A DNA stretch of 64,000 nt from Thioalkalivibrio sp. XN8 (GCF_011058255.1 NZ_JAALFH010000016.1:1-64000); one strand, 5' to 3'. Positions 44,191 to 57,550 are shown, counted from the stretch's first letter. The notes: generated by a model not told the origin, from the sequence alone. A program made the numbers and translations.

Positions 44191-45486
44191 CTACGGCCGG
44201 ACCTGCCCGGCGCCGCGGACCTGGTACTTGTAACTGGTCAGCTGTTCCGCCCCCACCGGGCCGCGGGCATGGATTCGTCCGGTCGAGATGCCGATCTCGG
44301 CGCCCATCCCGAACTCGCCGCCGTCCGCGAACTGGGTCGAGGCATTGTGCAGCACGATGGCGCTGTCGACCTGGTCGAGGAAGCGCGCGGCCCGGGCCGG
44401 ATCGGCGGTCACGATCGCCTCCGTGTGCCCGGAGCCGTAGCGGGCGATATGGGCCATGGCCTCGTCCAGGCCGTCCACCACTCGCACCGCGATGATGGCG
44501 TCGAGGTACTCGCGCGGCCAGTCCGCCGGCTCGGCCGGGCGCACCCGCGCATCGGCGGCCTGGGCCGTCGCGTCGCCGCGGACTTCGCAGCCGGCGTCCA
44601 GCAGGGCCGCGAGCAGCGGCGCCAGGTGCGTGCCGGCGCAGGCGCTCTCCACCAGCAGCGTCTCGGCGGCGCCGCAGATGCCGGGGCGCCGCAGCTTGGA
44701 GTTGAGGACCACCCGCCGCGCCATCTCCAGGTCGGCGGCCCTGTCGACGTAGACGTGGCAGACCCCCTCGAGGTGCCCGATGACCGGCACGCGCGCGTCC
44801 CGCTGCACCCGCTCGATGAGCCCGCGCCCGCCGCGCGGCACGACCACGTCCACGCAGCCGCCAAGGCCGCCGAGCAGCTCGCCCACGGCCGCCCGCTCGC
44901 GGGTCGGCACCATCTGGATGGCGGCCTCCGGCAGCCCGGCGGAGCGCACCGCCTCCTCGAGACAGGCATGGATCTGGGTACTGGAGGCGAAGCTCTCCGA
45001 GCCGCCGCGCAGGATCACCGCATTGCCCGACTTGAGGCACAGGGCGCCGGCATCCGCGGTCACGTTGGGGCGGCTCTCGTAGATGATGCCGATCACGCCG
45101 AGCGGCACGCTGACCCGGCGAATCACGAGCCCGTTCGGCCGGGTCCACTCGGCCAGCACGCGCCCCAGCGGGTCGGGCAGCGCGGCGATCGCCTCGAGCC
45201 CGGCCGCCATCGCTTCGACACGCTCGGGATCGAGGCGCAGGCGATCCACCAGGGCCGCCGACAAGTCGCGCTCGCGGGCCGCCGCCACATCCTCGGCATT
45301 GGCTGCGAGAATCGCCGGCGCCCGCCGGCGCAGCAGCGTGGCGGCCGCCTCCAGGGCATCGTTCCGTTGCGCGCCCGTGCTGCGGGCCAGGCCCGCCGCC
45401 GCCGCCCGCGCCTGCCGGCCGAGGCCGGCCATCAGCTCGGCCACCGCGCCCGAGCCCTCGAGTCCCAGCAAGTCAACCATGCTCAT
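44191..45486 (-). CDS. proA: Glutamate-5-semialdehyde dehydrogenase (gamma-glutamyl phosphate reductase)
   Basis: A 431-residue NADPH-dependent enzyme, second step of proline synthesis. Recognised parts are [36 protein letters not shown], the VPRGGRGLI and [14 protein letters not shown] stretches, the catalytic cysteine region [15 protein letters not shown] and the [26 protein letters not shown]-terminal signature. Its start overlaps the end of proB by 14 bases, so the two are translationally coupled. Confidence 0.96.
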   Translation of the reverse strand: MSMVDLLGLEGSGAVAELMAGLGRQARAAAAGLARSTGAQRNDALEAAATLLRRRAPAILAANAEDVAAARERDLSAALVDRLRLDPERVEAMAAGLEAIAALPDPLGRVLAEWTRPNGLVIRRVSVPLGVIGIIYESRPNVTADAGALCLKSGNAVILRGGSESFASSTQIHACLEEAVRSAGLPEAAIQMVPTRERAAVGELLGGLGGCVDVVVPRGGRGLIERVQRDARVPVIGHLEGVCHVYVDRAADLEMARRVVLNSKLRRPGICGAAETLLVESACAGTHLAPLLAALLDAGCEVRGDATAQAADARVRPAEPADWPREYLDAIIAVRVVDGLDEAMAHIARYGSGHTEAIVTADPARAARFLDQVDSAIVLHNASTQFADGGEFGMGAEIGISTGRIHARGPVGAEQLTSYKYQVRGAGQVRP

Positions 45487-46618
45487 TCACCATTGCCAGG
45501 TCGTTCCGGTGCACCAGTTCCTCCCGTCCCCGGTAGCCCAGCACCTGCTCGATCATGCTGCTCCGCAGCCCGATGATCCGGCCGGCCTCGGCCGAATCGT
45601 AAGCCGACAGCCCCCGGGCCAGCACCCGGCCCGACTGGTCTTTCACCAGCACCAGGTCGCCGCGCTCGAAGCGCCCGCTGACGCTCACCACGCCGGCCGG
45701 CAGCAGGCTCTTGCCGTGCGCCAGCGCCGCCGCGGCGCCCGCGTCCACCACCAGCTCGCCACTCGGCTTGAGCGCGCCCGCAATCCACTGTTTCCGCACC
45801 CGGGCCGGCGAGGCGGCGGCGACGAACCAGGTACAGGGCGCACCTTCCTCGAGCGCCTGCAAGGGGTGCCGGACCCGGCCGGAGGCAATCACCATGTTGC
45901 AGCCGGCGGCCAGGGAAATCCGTGCGGCCATGAGCTTGGTGATCATCCCGCCCGAGCCGACGTCCGTGGCCGATTCGCCCGCCATGGCCTCGATCTCGGG
46001 GGTGACGGCGTGGATCTCGGGTACCAGCCAGGCGTCCGGATCGCGGGCCGGGTCGGCCGTGTAGAGGCCGGCGATGTCCGACAGCAGCACCAGGCAGTCG
46101 GCGCTGGTCATCTGGGCGACCCGCGCCGCCAGGCGATCGTTGTCGCCGTAGCGGATCTCCTCGGTGGCCACGGTGTCGTTCTCGTTGATGACGGGCACCG
46201 CGCCGAGTCCGAGCAGCGTCTCGAGGGTGCCGCGCGCATTGAGGTAGCGGCGGCGCTGCTCGGTGTCCCCCAGCGTCAGCAGGACCTGGGCCACGGGGAT
46301 GTCGTGGCGCCCCAGCGCTTCCTGCCAGGCGTGTGCCAGGCGCACCTGGCCGGCCGCGGCGGCCGCCTGGCTTTCCTCCAGTCGCAGGGGGCCGGCCCGG
46401 AGACCCAGGTGGCGCCGCCCCAGGGCGATGGCCCCGGAAGAAACCAGCAGCACTTCCTGGCCGCGGCGGCGGAGGCGCGCGATGTCCTCGACCAGGCCCT
46501 CGAACCAGGGACGGTCGAGGCTGTTGGTGGCGCGGTCCACGAGCAATGCCGAGCCGATCTTGATCACGACCCGGCGTGCCGCGACCAGGCGGCTGGGGCT
46601 GCTGTCGACTCGATCCAT
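45473..46618 (-). CDS. proB: Glutamate 5-kinase with PUA domain
   Basis: A 381-residue enzyme phosphorylating glutamate, the committed and usually proline-inhibited step of proline synthesis. The kinase domain has [30 protein letters not shown], the [21 protein letters not shown] glutamate loop and [15 protein letters not shown]. The C-terminal PUA domain begins near residue 285 ([20 protein letters not shown]). ATG 46618 is preferred because AGGA lies five bases before it; ATGs at 46624 and 46639 are in frame. proB follows the ribbon-helix-helix gene by 60 bases and overlaps proA. Confidence 0.96.
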   Translation of the reverse strand: MDRVDSSPSRLVAARRVVIKIGSALLVDRATNSLDRPWFEGLVEDIARLRRRGQEVLLVSSGAIALGRRHLGLRAGPLRLEESQAAAAAGQVRLAHAWQEALGRHDIPVAQVLLTLGDTEQRRRYLNARGTLETLLGLGAVPVINENDTVATEEIRYGDNDRLAARVAQMTSADCLVLLSDIAGLYTADPARDPDAWLVPEIHAVTPEIEAMAGESATDVGSGGMITKLMAARISLAAGCNMVIASGRVRHPLQALEEGAPCTWFVAAASPARVRKQWIAGALKPSGELVVDAGAAAALAHGKSLLPAGVVSVSGRFERGDLVLVKDQSGRVLARGLSAYDSAEAGRIIGLRSSMIEQVLGYRGREELVHRNDLAMVNEHG

Positions 46619-46678
46619 CGTCATCCTGCCGGACAGCATGACCGTTGCAGCGCATCATGTGAAGCCCCGCCCGGCGCC

Positions 46679-46867
46679 TCAGTCGTCGCCGGATTGATCT
46701 TCGCCCCGCGCCCCGGCCGCCGGCATCCGGCCCGCCGCGCGCAGCTGCTGCCGGAGCAGGTAGTCGATCTGGGCGTTCAGGCTGCGGAGATCGTCGTCCG
46801 CCCAGCGCCGGAGGGCGGCGAGGATCTCCGGGTCGAGGCGCAGCAGGAACGCGTCGCGCTTGGCCAA
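46679..46867 (-). CDS. Arc-like ribbon-helix-helix small protein
   Basis: A 62-residue basic protein. Its first 45 residues fit an Arc/MetJ ribbon-helix-helix: a beta strand KRDAFLLRLDP, helix A ILAALRRWADDD and helix B SLNAQIDYLLRQQLRAAG. The C-terminal tail is disordered and acidic (GARGEDQSGDD). The start is TTG 46867, one base after the SPFH stop, so its translation is probably coupled to SPFH. Such small RHH proteins recur next to SPFH genes in other bacteria as far as I recall. It could be a repressor of the pair or a non-DNA-binding partner. No toxin gene is beside it. Confidence 0.7.
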   Translation of the reverse strand: MAKRDAFLLRLDPEILAALRRWADDDLRSLNAQIDYLLRQQLRAAGRMPAAGARGEDQSGDD

Positions 46868-46868
46868 G

Positions 46869-47810
46869 CTAGTTGTAAAGCGTCCCGGTGTTCACGACCG
46901 GCTGCGTGTGCGTGTCGCTGCACAGCACCACGAGCAGGTTCGAGACCATCGCCGCGCGCCGCTCGTCGTCGAGCTCGACGATCTGGTCCCGCGCGAGATG
47001 GTCGAGCGCCATCTGCACCATGCCGACCGCCCCCTCGACGATCTTGGTGCGCGCCGCAACGACGGCCTGCGCCTGCTGCCGTTGCAGCATGGCCGCGGCA
47101 ATCTCGGAGGCGTACGCCAAGTGGCTGATGCGCGCCTCTATGACCTCGACGCCCGCCTTGTCGAGCCGCTCCTGGATGTCTTCGCGCAGCTGCGCCGAGA
47201 TCCTGTTGGTGTCGCCGCGTAGCGACACCTCGTGATCTTCGCTGTCGTAGGGATAGCGGCTGGCCATGATGCGCAGCGCGGCCTCGCTCTGCACGGCGAC
47301 GAAATCCTCGTAGTCGTCGACTTCGAACAGCGCCTCAACCGTGTTGACCACGCGCCAGACCACCACGGCGGAAATGTCGATAGGGTTACCGTCGCGGTCG
47401 TTGACCTTGGAAGGCCGACCGTGGGTGCGGCTGCGCTGCTGCACGACTTGCCCGACGGAGTCTTTTTTCTCCGGGGTCGAAAGAGCGCCGGTTTCGAAGT
47501 TGCGTACGCGCAGCGACAGCTTTTTCTTGCTGAAGAAGGGATTGACCCAGAAGAAACCGGACTCGCGCACCGACCCCTTGTACTCGCCGAAGAGCAGCAG
47601 GACCCGGGAATCGTTGGGCGCGATCGCCATGAAGCCGAAGCCCATGACGAAGCCGACCGCCAGGATCACGATGCTGCTCGCGATGTGCCAGCCGGAGGCG
47701 CCGGCGTGCAAGGCATAGAAAAAATACCAGGGACCGGCGATCACCAGCGCGACGGTGACGACCAGCGGCAGCCAGCCCGACAGCGGGCGATACTCTCTTT
47801 CCTGAACCAT
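46869..47810 (-). CDS. SPFH/band-7 domain membrane protein
   Basis: A 313-residue protein with two N-terminal membrane segments (about residues 13-33 and 41-64) and then an SPFH (stomatin/prohibitin/flotillin) domain: [56 protein letters not shown] and the helical [41 protein letters not shown]. Such proteins oligomerise into membrane microdomain scaffolds or cage-like rings. A possible extended -10 (TG-A-TATCAT) lies about 45 bases upstream, separating it from the leuB end. One base after its stop begins a ribbon-helix-helix gene. Confidence 0.9.
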   Translation of the reverse strand: MVQEREYRPLSGWLPLVVTVALVIAGPWYFFYALHAGASGWHIASSIVILAVGFVMGFGFMAIAPNDSRVLLLFGEYKGSVRESGFFWVNPFFSKKKLSLRVRNFETGALSTPEKKDSVGQVVQQRSRTHGRPSKVNDRDGNPIDISAVVVWRVVNTVEALFEVDDYEDFVAVQSEAALRIMASRYPYDSEDHEVSLRGDTNRISAQLREDIQERLDKAGVEVIEARISHLAYASEIAAAMLQRQQAQAVVAARTKIVEGAVGMVQMALDHLARDQIVELDDERRAAMVSNLLVVLCSDTHTQPVVNTGTLYN

Positions 47811-47888
47811 GGCTCTCTCCCTCGCAGAGCGGATGATGTCAGGATGATATCACTTTGCTATCGGCCGGTGCCACCCCCTCGGCGAGCC

Positions 47889-48971
47889 TCAGGCGATTGC
47901 CCGCGCCGGTCCCTCGCTGATCGCGGCCGCGATCGCCGCCCCGACCGCCCGCGTCGGGCTGCCGCGCTCCCGGCCCACCACGTCCACCGTGCCGATGCCC
48001 CGCCCCAGCGCCTCGTACGTCGCCTGCTCGACCGCCCGGGCCTCGGCCTCGAGCCCGAGCGAGTGGCGCAACAGCATGGCGGCGCTCAGGATGGTGCCGC
48101 AGGGGTTGGCAATGCCGCGCCCGGCGATATCGGGCGCCGAGCCATGGATCGGCTCGTACAGGCCCGGACCGGACGCCGCCAGCGAGGCCGACGGCAGCAT
48201 GCCGATCGAGCCGGCGAGCACCGAGGCCTCGTCGGTCAGGATGTCGCCGAACATGTTCTCCGTGACCACCACGTCGAAGCGCCGGGGATCCTGCAGCAGC
48301 TGCATCGCCACCGCGTCCACCAGCGCGTGCTCCAGCTTCACGTCCGGGAATTCCTCGCGCCCGAGCCGGGTCGCGATCTCGCGCCACAGGCGCGAGGTCT
48401 CCAGCACGTTCGCCTTGTCTACCGAGGTCACGACCCCGCGCCGCGCGCGCGCCGTCTCAAAGGCCAGCCGCAGCACGCGCTCGATCTCCTCGCGGGTGTA
48501 GCTGCAAAGGTCGGAGGCCCGGTCCGCGTCGCGCTGCTTGGCGCCGAAATAGATCCCGCCGGTCAACTCGCGGACGAACAGTATGTCCACGCCATCGAGC
48601 AATGACTCCTTCAGGGGCGAGGCGCCGTACAGGGCCGGCAAGGTCATGACCGGCCGCAGGTTCGCGAACACCCCCAGCGCGCGGCGCAGCGCCAGCAGGC
48701 CCTGCTCGGGCCGGACCGGCGCGGACGGGTCGGACCACTGCGGTCCGCCGACGGCCCCGAGCAGGACCCCGGCGCTGGCCTGGCAGAGGGCCGTCGTCTC
48801 CGCCGGCAGCGGCTGCCCGGTGGCGTCGATAGCGCCGCCGCCGATCAGTCCCTCGCGGAACTCGAAGTCATGGCCGAAGGTGTCCGCCACCGCCGCCAGC
48901 ACCACCCGCGCCGCGGCGACGATCTCCGGCCCGACGCCGTCGCCGGGCAGGAGCGCAATCAGGCGCGACAC
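47889..48971 (-). CDS. leuB: 3-isopropylmalate dehydrogenase
   Basis: A 360-residue NAD-dependent enzyme, oxidising and decarboxylating 3-isopropylmalate in leucine synthesis. It has [19 protein letters not shown] at the N-terminus, the substrate arginines in [12 protein letters not shown] and [11 protein letters not shown], the metal-binding [22 protein letters not shown] and [20 protein letters not shown]. The start is GTG 48971, overlapping the leuD stop by 13 bases. It is the last gene of the nine-gene ilv-leu operon; SPFH follows after 78 bases and seems to have its own promoter. Confidence 0.96.
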   Translation of the reverse strand: MSRLIALLPGDGVGPEIVAAARVVLAAVADTFGHDFEFREGLIGGGAIDATGQPLPAETTALCQASAGVLLGAVGGPQWSDPSAPVRPEQGLLALRRALGVFANLRPVMTLPALYGASPLKESLLDGVDILFVRELTGGIYFGAKQRDADRASDLCSYTREEIERVLRLAFETARARRGVVTSVDKANVLETSRLWREIATRLGREEFPDVKLEHALVDAVAMQLLQDPRRFDVVVTENMFGDILTDEASVLAGSIGMLPSASLAASGPGLYEPIHGSAPDIAGRGIANPCGTILSAAMLLRHSLGLEAEARAVEQATYEALGRGIGTVDVVGRERGSPTRAVGAAIAAAISEGPARAIA

Positions 48972-49546
48972 GCGGCCCGGTCCTCATAAGCCTGGATGGC
49001 CGGAACCTGGCTCAGCAGCCAGCCGAGCGGGTCGATGCCGTTGAGCAGGCAGTGGCGGGCGAAAGGCTCGACCTCGAAGCCGGCCTCGCGTCCCGCCGCC
49101 ATGCGCACGGTGCAGTCGCGCAGGTCGATGCCGATCTCGGCGCCGGGATGCGCCAGCAGCCAGGCGTGCGAGTCCGCGTCGATCACCACGGGCAGCAGGC
49201 CGTTGCGCAGCGCGTTGCTGCGGAAGATGTCGGCGATCTCGGTGCTGATCACGGCGCGGAAGCCGTAGTCCAGCAGGGCCCAGGGCGCGTGCTCGCGGGA
49301 GGAGCCGCAGCCGAAATTGCGTCCCGCCACCAGGATCCGGGCGCCCTCCGCCCCGGGCCGGTTGAGAACGAAGTCCTCGCGCGGCCGGTTGGCCGCGTCG
49401 CGCCGCCAGTCGGCGAACAGGTGCCGCCCGAGGCCGTCACGCTGGGTGGTGGTCAGGAAGCGCGCCGGGATGATCTGGTCGGTGTCGATGTTGTCCACCG
49501 GCAGCACCACGGTGCGCGAGCTCAGCACGGTGAAAGGCTCGATCAT
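48959..49546 (-). CDS. leuD: 3-isopropylmalate dehydratase small subunit
   Basis: A 195-residue swivel-domain subunit of isopropylmalate isomerase. The [18 protein letters not shown]-terminus, the [17 protein letters not shown] signature and [21 protein letters not shown] are all present. Length equals the usual 200. ATG 49546 overlaps the leuC stop (ATGA). It must pair with LeuC for activity. Confidence 0.96.
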   Translation of the reverse strand: MIEPFTVLSSRTVVLPVDNIDTDQIIPARFLTTTQRDGLGRHLFADWRRDAANRPREDFVLNRPGAEGARILVAGRNFGCGSSREHAPWALLDYGFRAVISTEIADIFRSNALRNGLLPVVIDADSHAWLLAHPGAEIGIDLRDCTVRMAAGREAGFEVEPFARHCLLNGIDPLGWLLSQVPAIQAYEDRAACRA

Positions 49547-50964
49547 GCGATGCGCCTCCCTTCTTCCAGCAGCGGCCGCGGGTCCGCGACCTTGCCGGTG
49601 ATGGCGGAGGCCGCCGCCGTCAGCGGGCTGGCCAGCAGGGTGCGGGCGCCCTGCCCCTGCCGGCCCTCGAAGTTGCGGTTGCTGGTGCTGACCACGTACT
49701 GGCCGGCGGCCGCGCGGTCGCCGTTCATGGCGATGCACAGCGAGCAGCCGGACTGGTGCCACTCGGCGCCGGCGTCGCGGAACACGCGGTCCAGGCCCTC
49801 GGCCTCGGCGGCCGCGCGGACCTGCTGGCTGCCCGGCACGATCATGGCGCGCACGCCCGGCGCCACCCGGCGGCCGCGCAACACGGCAGCCGCGGCCCGG
49901 AGGTCGCTGAGGCGCGAGTTGGTGCAGCTGCCGATGAACACCACCTGCACCGGCTGGCCGGCGATCGCCGCGCCGGCGCTGAGGCCCATGTAGTCCAGCG
50001 CCTTGCGGTGGCCCGCGCCGGCCGGCGCGGGGATGCGGCCGCTGACGGGCATCACCATCCCCGGGTCGGTGCCCCAGGTGACCTGCGGCTCCAGCGCGCC
50101 GACGTCGATGGTGACGCTGCGGTCGTACTCGGCCCCGGGATCCGAGTTGAGTTCGCGCCATTCGACCACCGCCCGCTCCCAGGCCTCTCCCTGCGGTGCC
50201 ATCGGGCGGCCCGCCAGGTATTCGAAGGTGGTCTCGTCCGGCGCCACCATGCCGGCCCGGGCGCCGGCCTCGATCGCCATGTTGCACAGGGTCATGCGCT
50301 CTTCCATCGACATGGCGCTCACCGCCTCGCCCCGGAACTCGATCACGTGGCCGGTGCCGCCGTCCACGCCGATCCGGCCGATCACGCCCAGGATCACGTC
50401 CTTCGCGGTCACGCCCGGGCCCAGGCGGCCCTCGAGCTCGACCAGCAGCGTGCGCGGCAGCCGCTGCAGCAGGCACTGGGTGGCCAGCACGTGGCCGACC
50501 TCGGTGGTGCCGATGCCGAAAGCCAGCGCCCCGAAGGCGCCGTGGGTGGTGGTGTGGCTGTCGCCGCAGACGATGGTCATGCCCGGCTGGGTCGCGCCCT
50601 GCTCCGGGCCGATGACATGCACGATGCCGCGGCGCGCGCTGTTGACGCCGAACAGCCGCACGCCGGAGCGGCCGCAGTTCTCGCCCAGCGTGCGCACCTG
50701 GTAGCGCGCCGCGTGGTCCATCTCGCCGAGCCCGCTGGCCCAGCTCGCCTCGGCGGTCGGAACGGAATGGTCCACCGTGGCCAGGGTGCGGTCGGGCCGG
50801 CGGACCTTCAGGCCGCGCTCGCGCAACGCCGCGAAGGCCTGGGGGGAAGTCACCTCGTGCACCAGGTGCAGGTCGATATAGAGGACCGCCGGTGTCGCCG
50901 CGGTCTCCGGCACCACTACGTGCCGGTCCCAGACCTTGCGGAACAGCGTGCGGGGCGCCGTCAT
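49543..50964 (-). CDS. leuC: 3-isopropylmalate dehydratase large subunit
   Basis: A 473-residue aconitase-family subunit that isomerises 2- to 3-isopropylmalate with a [4Fe-4S] cluster. Cluster ligands are in [14 protein letters not shown] and in [10 protein letters not shown]. Other marks are [47 protein letters not shown] and the [22 protein letters not shown] close. ATG 50964 overlaps the ilvE stop by four bases; a longer in-frame start at 51021 would lie well inside ilvE. Confidence 0.96.
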   Translation of the reverse strand: MTAPRTLFRKVWDRHVVVPETAATPAVLYIDLHLVHEVTSPQAFAALRERGLKVRRPDRTLATVDHSVPTAEASWASGLGEMDHAARYQVRTLGENCGRSGVRLFGVNSARRGIVHVIGPEQGATQPGMTIVCGDSHTTTHGAFGALAFGIGTTEVGHVLATQCLLQRLPRTLLVELEGRLGPGVTAKDVILGVIGRIGVDGGTGHVIEFRGEAVSAMSMEERMTLCNMAIEAGARAGMVAPDETTFEYLAGRPMAPQGEAWERAVVEWRELNSDPGAEYDRSVTIDVGALEPQVTWGTDPGMVMPVSGRIPAPAGAGHRKALDYMGLSAGAAIAGQPVQVVFIGSCTNSRLSDLRAAAAVLRGRRVAPGVRAMIVPGSQQVRAAAEAEGLDRVFRDAGAEWHQSGCSLCIAMNGDRAAAGQYVVSTSNRNFEGRQGQGARTLLASPLTAAASAITGKVADPRPLLEEGRRIA

Positions 50965-51920
50965 ACGGCCACCGAGGCGATCGGCGTCACCGGCGCCGAG
51001 ACCGGCTGCAGCCAGCCCCACTCGTCAACGGTCTCGGCCGAGAACAGGCCGAAGAAGCGCCGCTGGACCTCCGCCGTGACGGGGCCGCGCTTGCCGCTGC
51101 CGACGGCGATGCGGTCGACCGAGCGCACCGGGGTGACTTCGGCGGCGGTGCCGGTGAAGAACACCTCGTCGGCGAAATACAGCATCTCGCGCGGCATCGG
51201 CTGCTCGTGGACCTCGTAGCCGGCGGCGCGCGCCAGCGTGATCACGGTGTCGCGGGTGATGCCGGCGAGGATCGAGCAGGCGGCCGGCGGCGTGTAGATC
51301 TTGCCGTCCTTGACGATGAAGATGTTCTCGCCCGCGCCCTCGCCGATCATGCCGTCGGTGGTCAGCCCGATGCCCTCGGCGTAACCGTGGCGCTTCGCCT
51401 CCATGCTGATCAGCTGGCTGGAGAGATAACCGCCGGAGGCCTTGGCGCCGGAGGGAATGGTGTTCGGCGCCACCCGGTTCCAGGACGAGACGCACACGTC
51501 CACCCCGTTCTCCAGGCCCTCGGCACCCAGATAGGCGCCCCACTCGATGGCGGCGATGATGACCTCGACCGGCGAGTCGGCCGGCGCGGTCAGCCCGAGG
51601 CCGGCATAGCCGCGGAACACCAGCGGGCGCAGGTACGCGCCCTGCAGGTCGTTGGCCAGTACCGCCTGGTTGCAGGCCGCCTCGATCTCTTCCTGGGCGT
51701 AGGGAATGGCGAGGTGATAGATCTTGGCCGAGTTGTACAGCCGGGAAATGTGCTCGCGCAGGCGGAAAGAGCGCGGGCCGTCCGGCGTGCGGTACACGCG
51801 GATGCCCTCGAACACCGACGAGCCGTAGTGCAGCCCGTGGGACAGTACGTGAACGGTCGCGCTCTCGCCGGGAACCATCCTGCCGTTCTGCCAGATGTAG
51901 CGCGGAAACTTCGGTGCCAC
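50961..51920 (-). CDS. ilvE: Branched-chain amino-acid aminotransferase
   Basis: A 319-residue class IV PLP aminotransferase performing the last step of leucine, isoleucine and valine synthesis. Features are [22 protein letters not shown], the PLP lysine in [47 protein letters not shown] and the [11 protein letters not shown] phosphate loop. The start is GTG 51920 behind GGAG. It is placed between leuA and leuC in the operon, 37 bases after leuA. Confidence 0.95.
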   Translation of the reverse strand: MAPKFPRYIWQNGRMVPGESATVHVLSHGLHYGSSVFEGIRVYRTPDGPRSFRLREHISRLYNSAKIYHLAIPYAQEEIEAACNQAVLANDLQGAYLRPLVFRGYAGLGLTAPADSPVEVIIAAIEWGAYLGAEGLENGVDVCVSSWNRVAPNTIPSGAKASGGYLSSQLISMEAKRHGYAEGIGLTTDGMIGEGAGENIFIVKDGKIYTPPAACSILAGITRDTVITLARAAGYEVHEQPMPREMLYFADEVFFTGTAAEVTPVRSVDRIAVGSGKRGPVTAEVQRRFFGLFSAETVDEWGWLQPVSAPVTPIASVAV

Positions 51921-51957
51921 TTGAATACTCCGTTGCCGTTGGGCGTGTACGTCGGGA

Positions 51958-53497
<1,540 letters not shown>

Positions 53498-53508
<11 letters not shown>

Positions 53509-54589
53509 AGTGCAGCTCCCCGATCGGGAAGTACGGCATCGCTTTCGGCTGGTGCCGCGGCCGCTCGTCGGCCAGCGCCCGCATCAGCGTCGCGGCCTCG
53601 ATGTTGCCGCCGGTCAGCACCACGCCGATGCGCCGGCAGGGCTGCCCGGCGCAGTAGCGGATCGCCCCGGCCAGCGCCGCGGCGGCCGCGCCTTCGGCCA
53701 TCTGGTGCACCGTGCCGGCGTAGACGCCGATGGCTGCCTGGATCTCGCGCTCGGACACCAGCAGCATGTCGTCCAGCCGCTCCCGCAGCACCGCCAGCGT
53801 CTGGCGGACCGGCACCCGCACGGCCAGGCCGTCGGCCAGGGTATCGACCGCGGCGAAGGGATGGTACTCGCCGGTGTGCCAGGCGTGGTGCATGGCGGGC
53901 GCGTTCTCGGCACAGACGCCGATGACGCGCGTCGCCGGGCTCTGCGCCTTGACGACGGTCGCGACCGCGGCCGCCACGCCGCCGCCGCCCACCGGCACGA
54001 ACACCGCGTCGAAGGGCTCCGCCGCCTGGGCCAGCATCTCCAGCGCGATGGTGCCGGCGCCCGCGACCATGTCGGGGTCGCGTACCGTGTGGACCAGGCG
54101 GGCGCCGGTGCGGGCAGCGTGCTCCTCCGCCGCGATCATGGCGGCGTCGAAGTCGTGGCCGGACTCGATCACCCGCGCGCCCTGGGCGATGATCGCGGCG
54201 TGCTTCTCCGGGCTGATGCCGCGCGGCACGAACACCGTGCAGCAGACGCCGTGGCGCCGGGCCGCGTAGGCGATGGCGTGGCCATGGTTGCCGCGCGTCG
54301 CGGTGACCAGGCCCCGGCTGCGCTCGTCCGCCGCCAGCCGGGCCAGCAGGTTCATGGCGCCCCGGATCTTGCAGGAGCCCACGTCCTGGGCGTTCTCGAG
54401 CTTGACGAAGACCTCGCAGCCGAGCCGCGCGTCCAGCGTGGGATGGTGCAGCAGCGGCGTCGGCTGGAGCTGGCCCTCCAGCACCGCCATGGCGGCCTGG
54501 ATGTCGGCCAGCTCGGCCAGCGGCCGCTCGGCTGCGGCCGCGGGCGGGTTCGGCGCCGCCGGCGGCGCGATGGTGTCGGCGGTCAGCAT
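53498..54589 (-). CDS. ilvA: Threonine ammonia-lyase, short form without ACT domain
   Basis: A 363-residue PLP enzyme that deaminates threonine to 2-oxobutyrate for isoleucine synthesis. The Schiff-base lysine is Lys74 in GSCKIRGAMN; the Asn and cofactor loop are in TRGNHGHAIAYAARR and VPVGGGGVAAAVA. There is no C-terminal ACT regulatory domain, unlike the 514-residue E. coli IlvA, so it resembles the catabolic or serine/threonine dehydratase group in size. Its place between ilvM and leuA argues for a biosynthetic role. The alternative name tdcB is possible. ATG 54589 overlaps the ilvM end by seven bases. Confidence 0.88.
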
Positions 54590-54852
54590 GCTACGCTCCC
54601 CCCCAGCGCCGCCGGCGCCTCGGCGGCCGTCAGGCACGCCACGCTCCGCACGTCGTACAGTTTCTGGATCTGGCGCGTCAGCGTCTCGACCGAGCGGCCT
54701 GCGGAATGGATGTCCACCGTCACCTCGACGTGCTGTTCGCCGGTGTAGGCGTTCATGGAGGTCACGGCGAAGCCGCGCCGCTCGATGAGGCCGAGCAGCC
54801 GGATCAGGGCGCCCTCGACCTGGTGTAGATTCATCTGCAGCGTGTGGTTCAT
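54583..54852 (-). CDS. ilvM: Acetolactate synthase small regulatory subunit
   Basis: An 89-residue ACT-domain protein, the size of IlvM (E. coli 87). The ACT pattern is LHQVEGALIRLLGLIERRGFAVTSMNAY, then VTVDIHSAGRSVETLTRQIQKLYDV. It activates and tunes IlvG. ATG 54852 overlaps the ilvG stop (ATGA), the usual strict coupling of the two subunits. Confidence 0.93.
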   Translation of the reverse strand: MNHTLQMNLHQVEGALIRLLGLIERRGFAVTSMNAYTGEQHVEVTVDIHSAGRSVETLTRQIQKLYDVRSVACLTAAEAPAALGGSVAC

Positions 54853-56504
54853 GCGCTCAACTCCTCCATCATCACGTCGTTACTCTGGCCCGGCGGCACC
54901 AGCGGCCAGACATTGCTCTTCGGATCGATGCAGACATGGGCCAGCAGCGGGCCCTCGGTATCCAGCAGCCTGCGGATCGCGCCCTCGACCTCGTCGCGCC
55001 GCGTGATGCGGAAGGCCGGGATGCCGAAGGACCGCGCCACCTCGACGAAGTCCGGGTTGTCGGACAGGTCGACCTCGCTGTAGCGCTCCCCGTGGAACAG
55101 CTGCTGCCACTGGCGCACCATGCCCAGCGAGGAGTTGTCGACCAGCAGGATCTTCAGGTCCAGGCCGTAGCGCTTGATGGTCTGCAGTTCCTGGATGTTC
55201 ATCATGATCGAGCCGTCGCCGGAGACCGTGACCACCCGGGCGCCCGGCCGCGCCAGGCAGGCGCCGATGCCGGCCGGGATCCCGTAGCCCATGGTGCCCA
55301 GCCCGGCGCTGGTCAGGTGCTGCTCCGGGCGGTCGAAATGGCAGTGCTGCGCCACCCACATCTGGTGCTGGCCGACGTCGCAGGCGATGGTCACGTCCGG
55401 CGCCTCCTCGGTCAGGCGGCGCAGCATGTGGGGCACGTAGATGTCGTCGCCCGGCGCGTCGTAGCGCCAGGCGTGCTCGACCTTGCGCGCGGCGCACCAC
55501 TGCTGCCACGGCGCGATGTCCAGCCCGGTGGGCATGGCGGCCAGCGACTCCACCAGGTCGCCCAGCAGCCCGGCGTCGGCGAAGCGCAGCTTGCCGATCT
55601 CGCTCGGGTCGGCGTCCATGTGGATCACGCTGGCCTTCGGGGCGAAGCCGTCCAGCTTGCCCGTCGCGCGGTCGTCGAAGCGGGCGCCGACGCAGATCAG
55701 CAGGTCCGACTCCTGGATGGCGCGGTTGGCGGCCCGGTTGCCGTGCATGCCCAGCATGCCCAGGAAGTTCTCGTCGCGCGTGGACACCGAGCCGAGGCCT
55801 TTCAGGGTGGTGACCACGGGGATGCCGCTGGCCCGGGCATAGGCGCGGAAGGCGTCCACCGCGCCGGCGATCGGAATCCCGCCGCCGCCGTAGAGCACCG
55901 GCCGCTGCGCGCCCAGGATCAGCTCACGCGCGGCCTGCACCTGCGCGGCGTCCGGCACCACGCGCTTCGGCCGGCGGGTCTCGTAGATCGGCGCGTGCGC
56001 CGGCACGGCGTTGGCAATATCCTTCGGCAGGTCCACCAGCACCGGCCCGGGCCGGCCCTCGGCCGCGATCTGGAACGCCAGCGCGATGGTCTTGGGGATG
56101 TCCTCGGCGCGCCGGACGATGAAGCTGTGCTTGACGATCGGCATGGTGATGCCGAAGACATCGACCTCCTGGAAGGCATCGGTGCCCATCACGGTGGTCG
56201 GCACCTGGCCGGTGATGACCACCAGCGGCACCGAGTCCATGAACGCGTTGGCGATGCCGGTGACCAGGTTGGTGGCGCCGGGGCCGGAAGTCGCCATGCA
56301 CACCCCCGGCCGGCCGGTGACGCGGGCGTAGGCGTCGGCCGCCAGCGCCGCGCCCTGTTCGTGCCGGGCCAGGATGTGCTTGACGGAGGAGTTCAGCAGC
56401 GCGTCGTAGACGGGCATGATGGCCCCGCCCGGGTAACCGAAGATGATCTCGACGCCCTGCTGTTCCAGGGCGCGGACCACCAGCTCAGCGCCCTTGCTGC
56501 TCAT
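54849..56504 (-). CDS. ilvG: Acetolactate synthase large catalytic subunit
   Basis: A 551-residue thiamine-diphosphate enzyme forming acetolactate or acetohydroxybutyrate, the shared first step to valine/leucine and isoleucine. It shows [20 protein letters not shown], the catalytic Glu in [31 protein letters not shown], and the ThDP/metal motif [17 protein letters not shown] 56504 overlaps the ilvC stop by four bases. The partner small subunit ilvM follows at once. No frameshift as in E. coli K-12 is present. Confidence 0.95.
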   Translation of the reverse strand: MSSKGAELVVRALEQQGVEIIFGYPGGAIMPVYDALLNSSVKHILARHEQGAALAADAYARVTGRPGVCMATSGPGATNLVTGIANAFMDSVPLVVITGQVPTTVMGTDAFQEVDVFGITMPIVKHSFIVRRAEDIPKTIALAFQIAAEGRPGPVLVDLPKDIANAVPAHAPIYETRRPKRVVPDAAQVQAARELILGAQRPVLYGGGGIPIAGAVDAFRAYARASGIPVVTTLKGLGSVSTRDENFLGMLGMHGNRAANRAIQESDLLICVGARFDDRATGKLDGFAPKASVIHMDADPSEIGKLRFADAGLLGDLVESLAAMPTGLDIAPWQQWCAARKVEHAWRYDAPGDDIYVPHMLRRLTEEAPDVTIACDVGQHQMWVAQHCHFDRPEQHLTSAGLGTMGYGIPAGIGACLARPGARVVTVSGDGSIMMNIQELQTIKRYGLDLKILLVDNSSLGMVRQWQQLFHGERYSEVDLSDNPDFVEVARSFGIPAFRITRRDEVEGAIRRLLDTEGPLLAHVCIDPKSNVWPLVPPGQSNDVMMEELSA

Positions 56505-57505
56505 GCGGCGTCCTGCTGTTCCGTACGCAGCCAGGACATGCGGGCCCGCAGCTCGCGCCCGACCTGCTCGATCGGGTGCGCCATGTCGGCGGCCATCATC
56601 GCCTTGTAGCGCGGCATGCCGGCCTCGTACTCGGCGCGCCACTCGCGGGCGAAAGTGCCGTCCTGGATCTCCTTCAGCACCGTCCGCATGCGCTCGCGGG
56701 TGCTCTCGTCGACCACGCGCGGGCCGCGGGTCAGGTCGCCGTACTTGGCGGTGTCGCTGACGAACTGGTGCATCTTCGCCAGCCCGCCCTCGTGCAGCAG
56801 GTCCACGATCAGCTTCAGCTCGTGCATGCACTCGAAGTAGGCGACCTCGGGCTGGTAGCCCGCTTCCACCAGGGTCTCGAAGCCCTGGGTCACCAGCTCG
56901 GTCACGCCGCCGCACAGCACCGCCTGCTCGCCGAACAGGTCGGTCTCGGTCTCCTCGGCAAAAGTCGTCTCCAGCACGCCGCCGCGGGTGCCGCCGATGC
57001 CGTGGGCGTAGGCCAGGGCCCGCGCCTTCGCCCGGCCCGTCGCGTCCTGCGCCACCGCCATCAGGCAGGGCACGCCGCGGCCTTCCTCGTACTGGCGCCG
57101 CACCAGGGCGCCCGGCCCCTTGGGCGCGACCAGGATCACGTCGATGCTGTCCGGCGCCTGGATCGAGCCGTAGTGGATGTTGAAACCGTGGGCGAACAGG
57201 ATCGCGGCGCCGGGCTTCACGCTGCTCTCGATGTCCCGCCAGACCCGGGGCGCCGCCATGTCCGGCACCAGGATGGCGACGATGTCGGCGCCCGCAGCGG
57301 CCCGGGCCGGGGGCGCGACCTTGATGCCGTCCGCCTCCGCCCGCTGCCAGCTCGGGCCGCCCGGCCGCAGCCCGACGGTCACGTCGATACCGCTGTCGCG
57401 CAGGTTGAGGGCGTGCGCCCGGCCCTGGCTGCCGTAGCCGATGACGGCGATGCGGCTCACACCCGCCTTGCCCTGCTCAACATCCGATTCGACGTAGATC
57501 TTCAT
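56501..57505 (-). CDS. ilvC: Ketol-acid reductoisomerase, class I
   Basis: A 334-residue short-form (class I) enzyme, reducing and rearranging acetolactate with NADPH and magnesium. The Rossmann loop is [18 protein letters not shown]; the metal-binding acidic residues lie in [18 protein letters not shown] and the knotted C-terminal domain with [15 protein letters not shown]. Glu and Asp ligands are present. ATG 57505 is the first start after the attenuator. First structural gene of the operon. Confidence 0.96.
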   Translation of the reverse strand: MKIYVESDVEQGKAGVSRIAVIGYGSQGRAHALNLRDSGIDVTVGLRPGGPSWQRAEADGIKVAPPARAAAGADIVAILVPDMAAPRVWRDIESSVKPGAAILFAHGFNIHYGSIQAPDSIDVILVAPKGPGALVRRQYEEGRGVPCLMAVAQDATGRAKARALAYAHGIGGTRGGVLETTFAEETETDLFGEQAVLCGGVTELVTQGFETLVEAGYQPEVAYFECMHELKLIVDLLHEGGLAKMHQFVSDTAKYGDLTRGPRVVDESTRERMRTVLKEIQDGTFAREWRAEYEAGMPRYKAMMAADMAHPIEQVGRELRARMSWLRTEQQDAA

Positions 57506-57550
57506 GCTCGATACCTTTCCTCAAGTCAAAAATTCCGCGGCCCAGAAAGC

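Noticed and set aside
46679-46867. Toxin-antitoxin module based on the ribbon-helix-helix gene
   Set aside because: Neighbours are SPFH and proB; no toxin-like gene is present.
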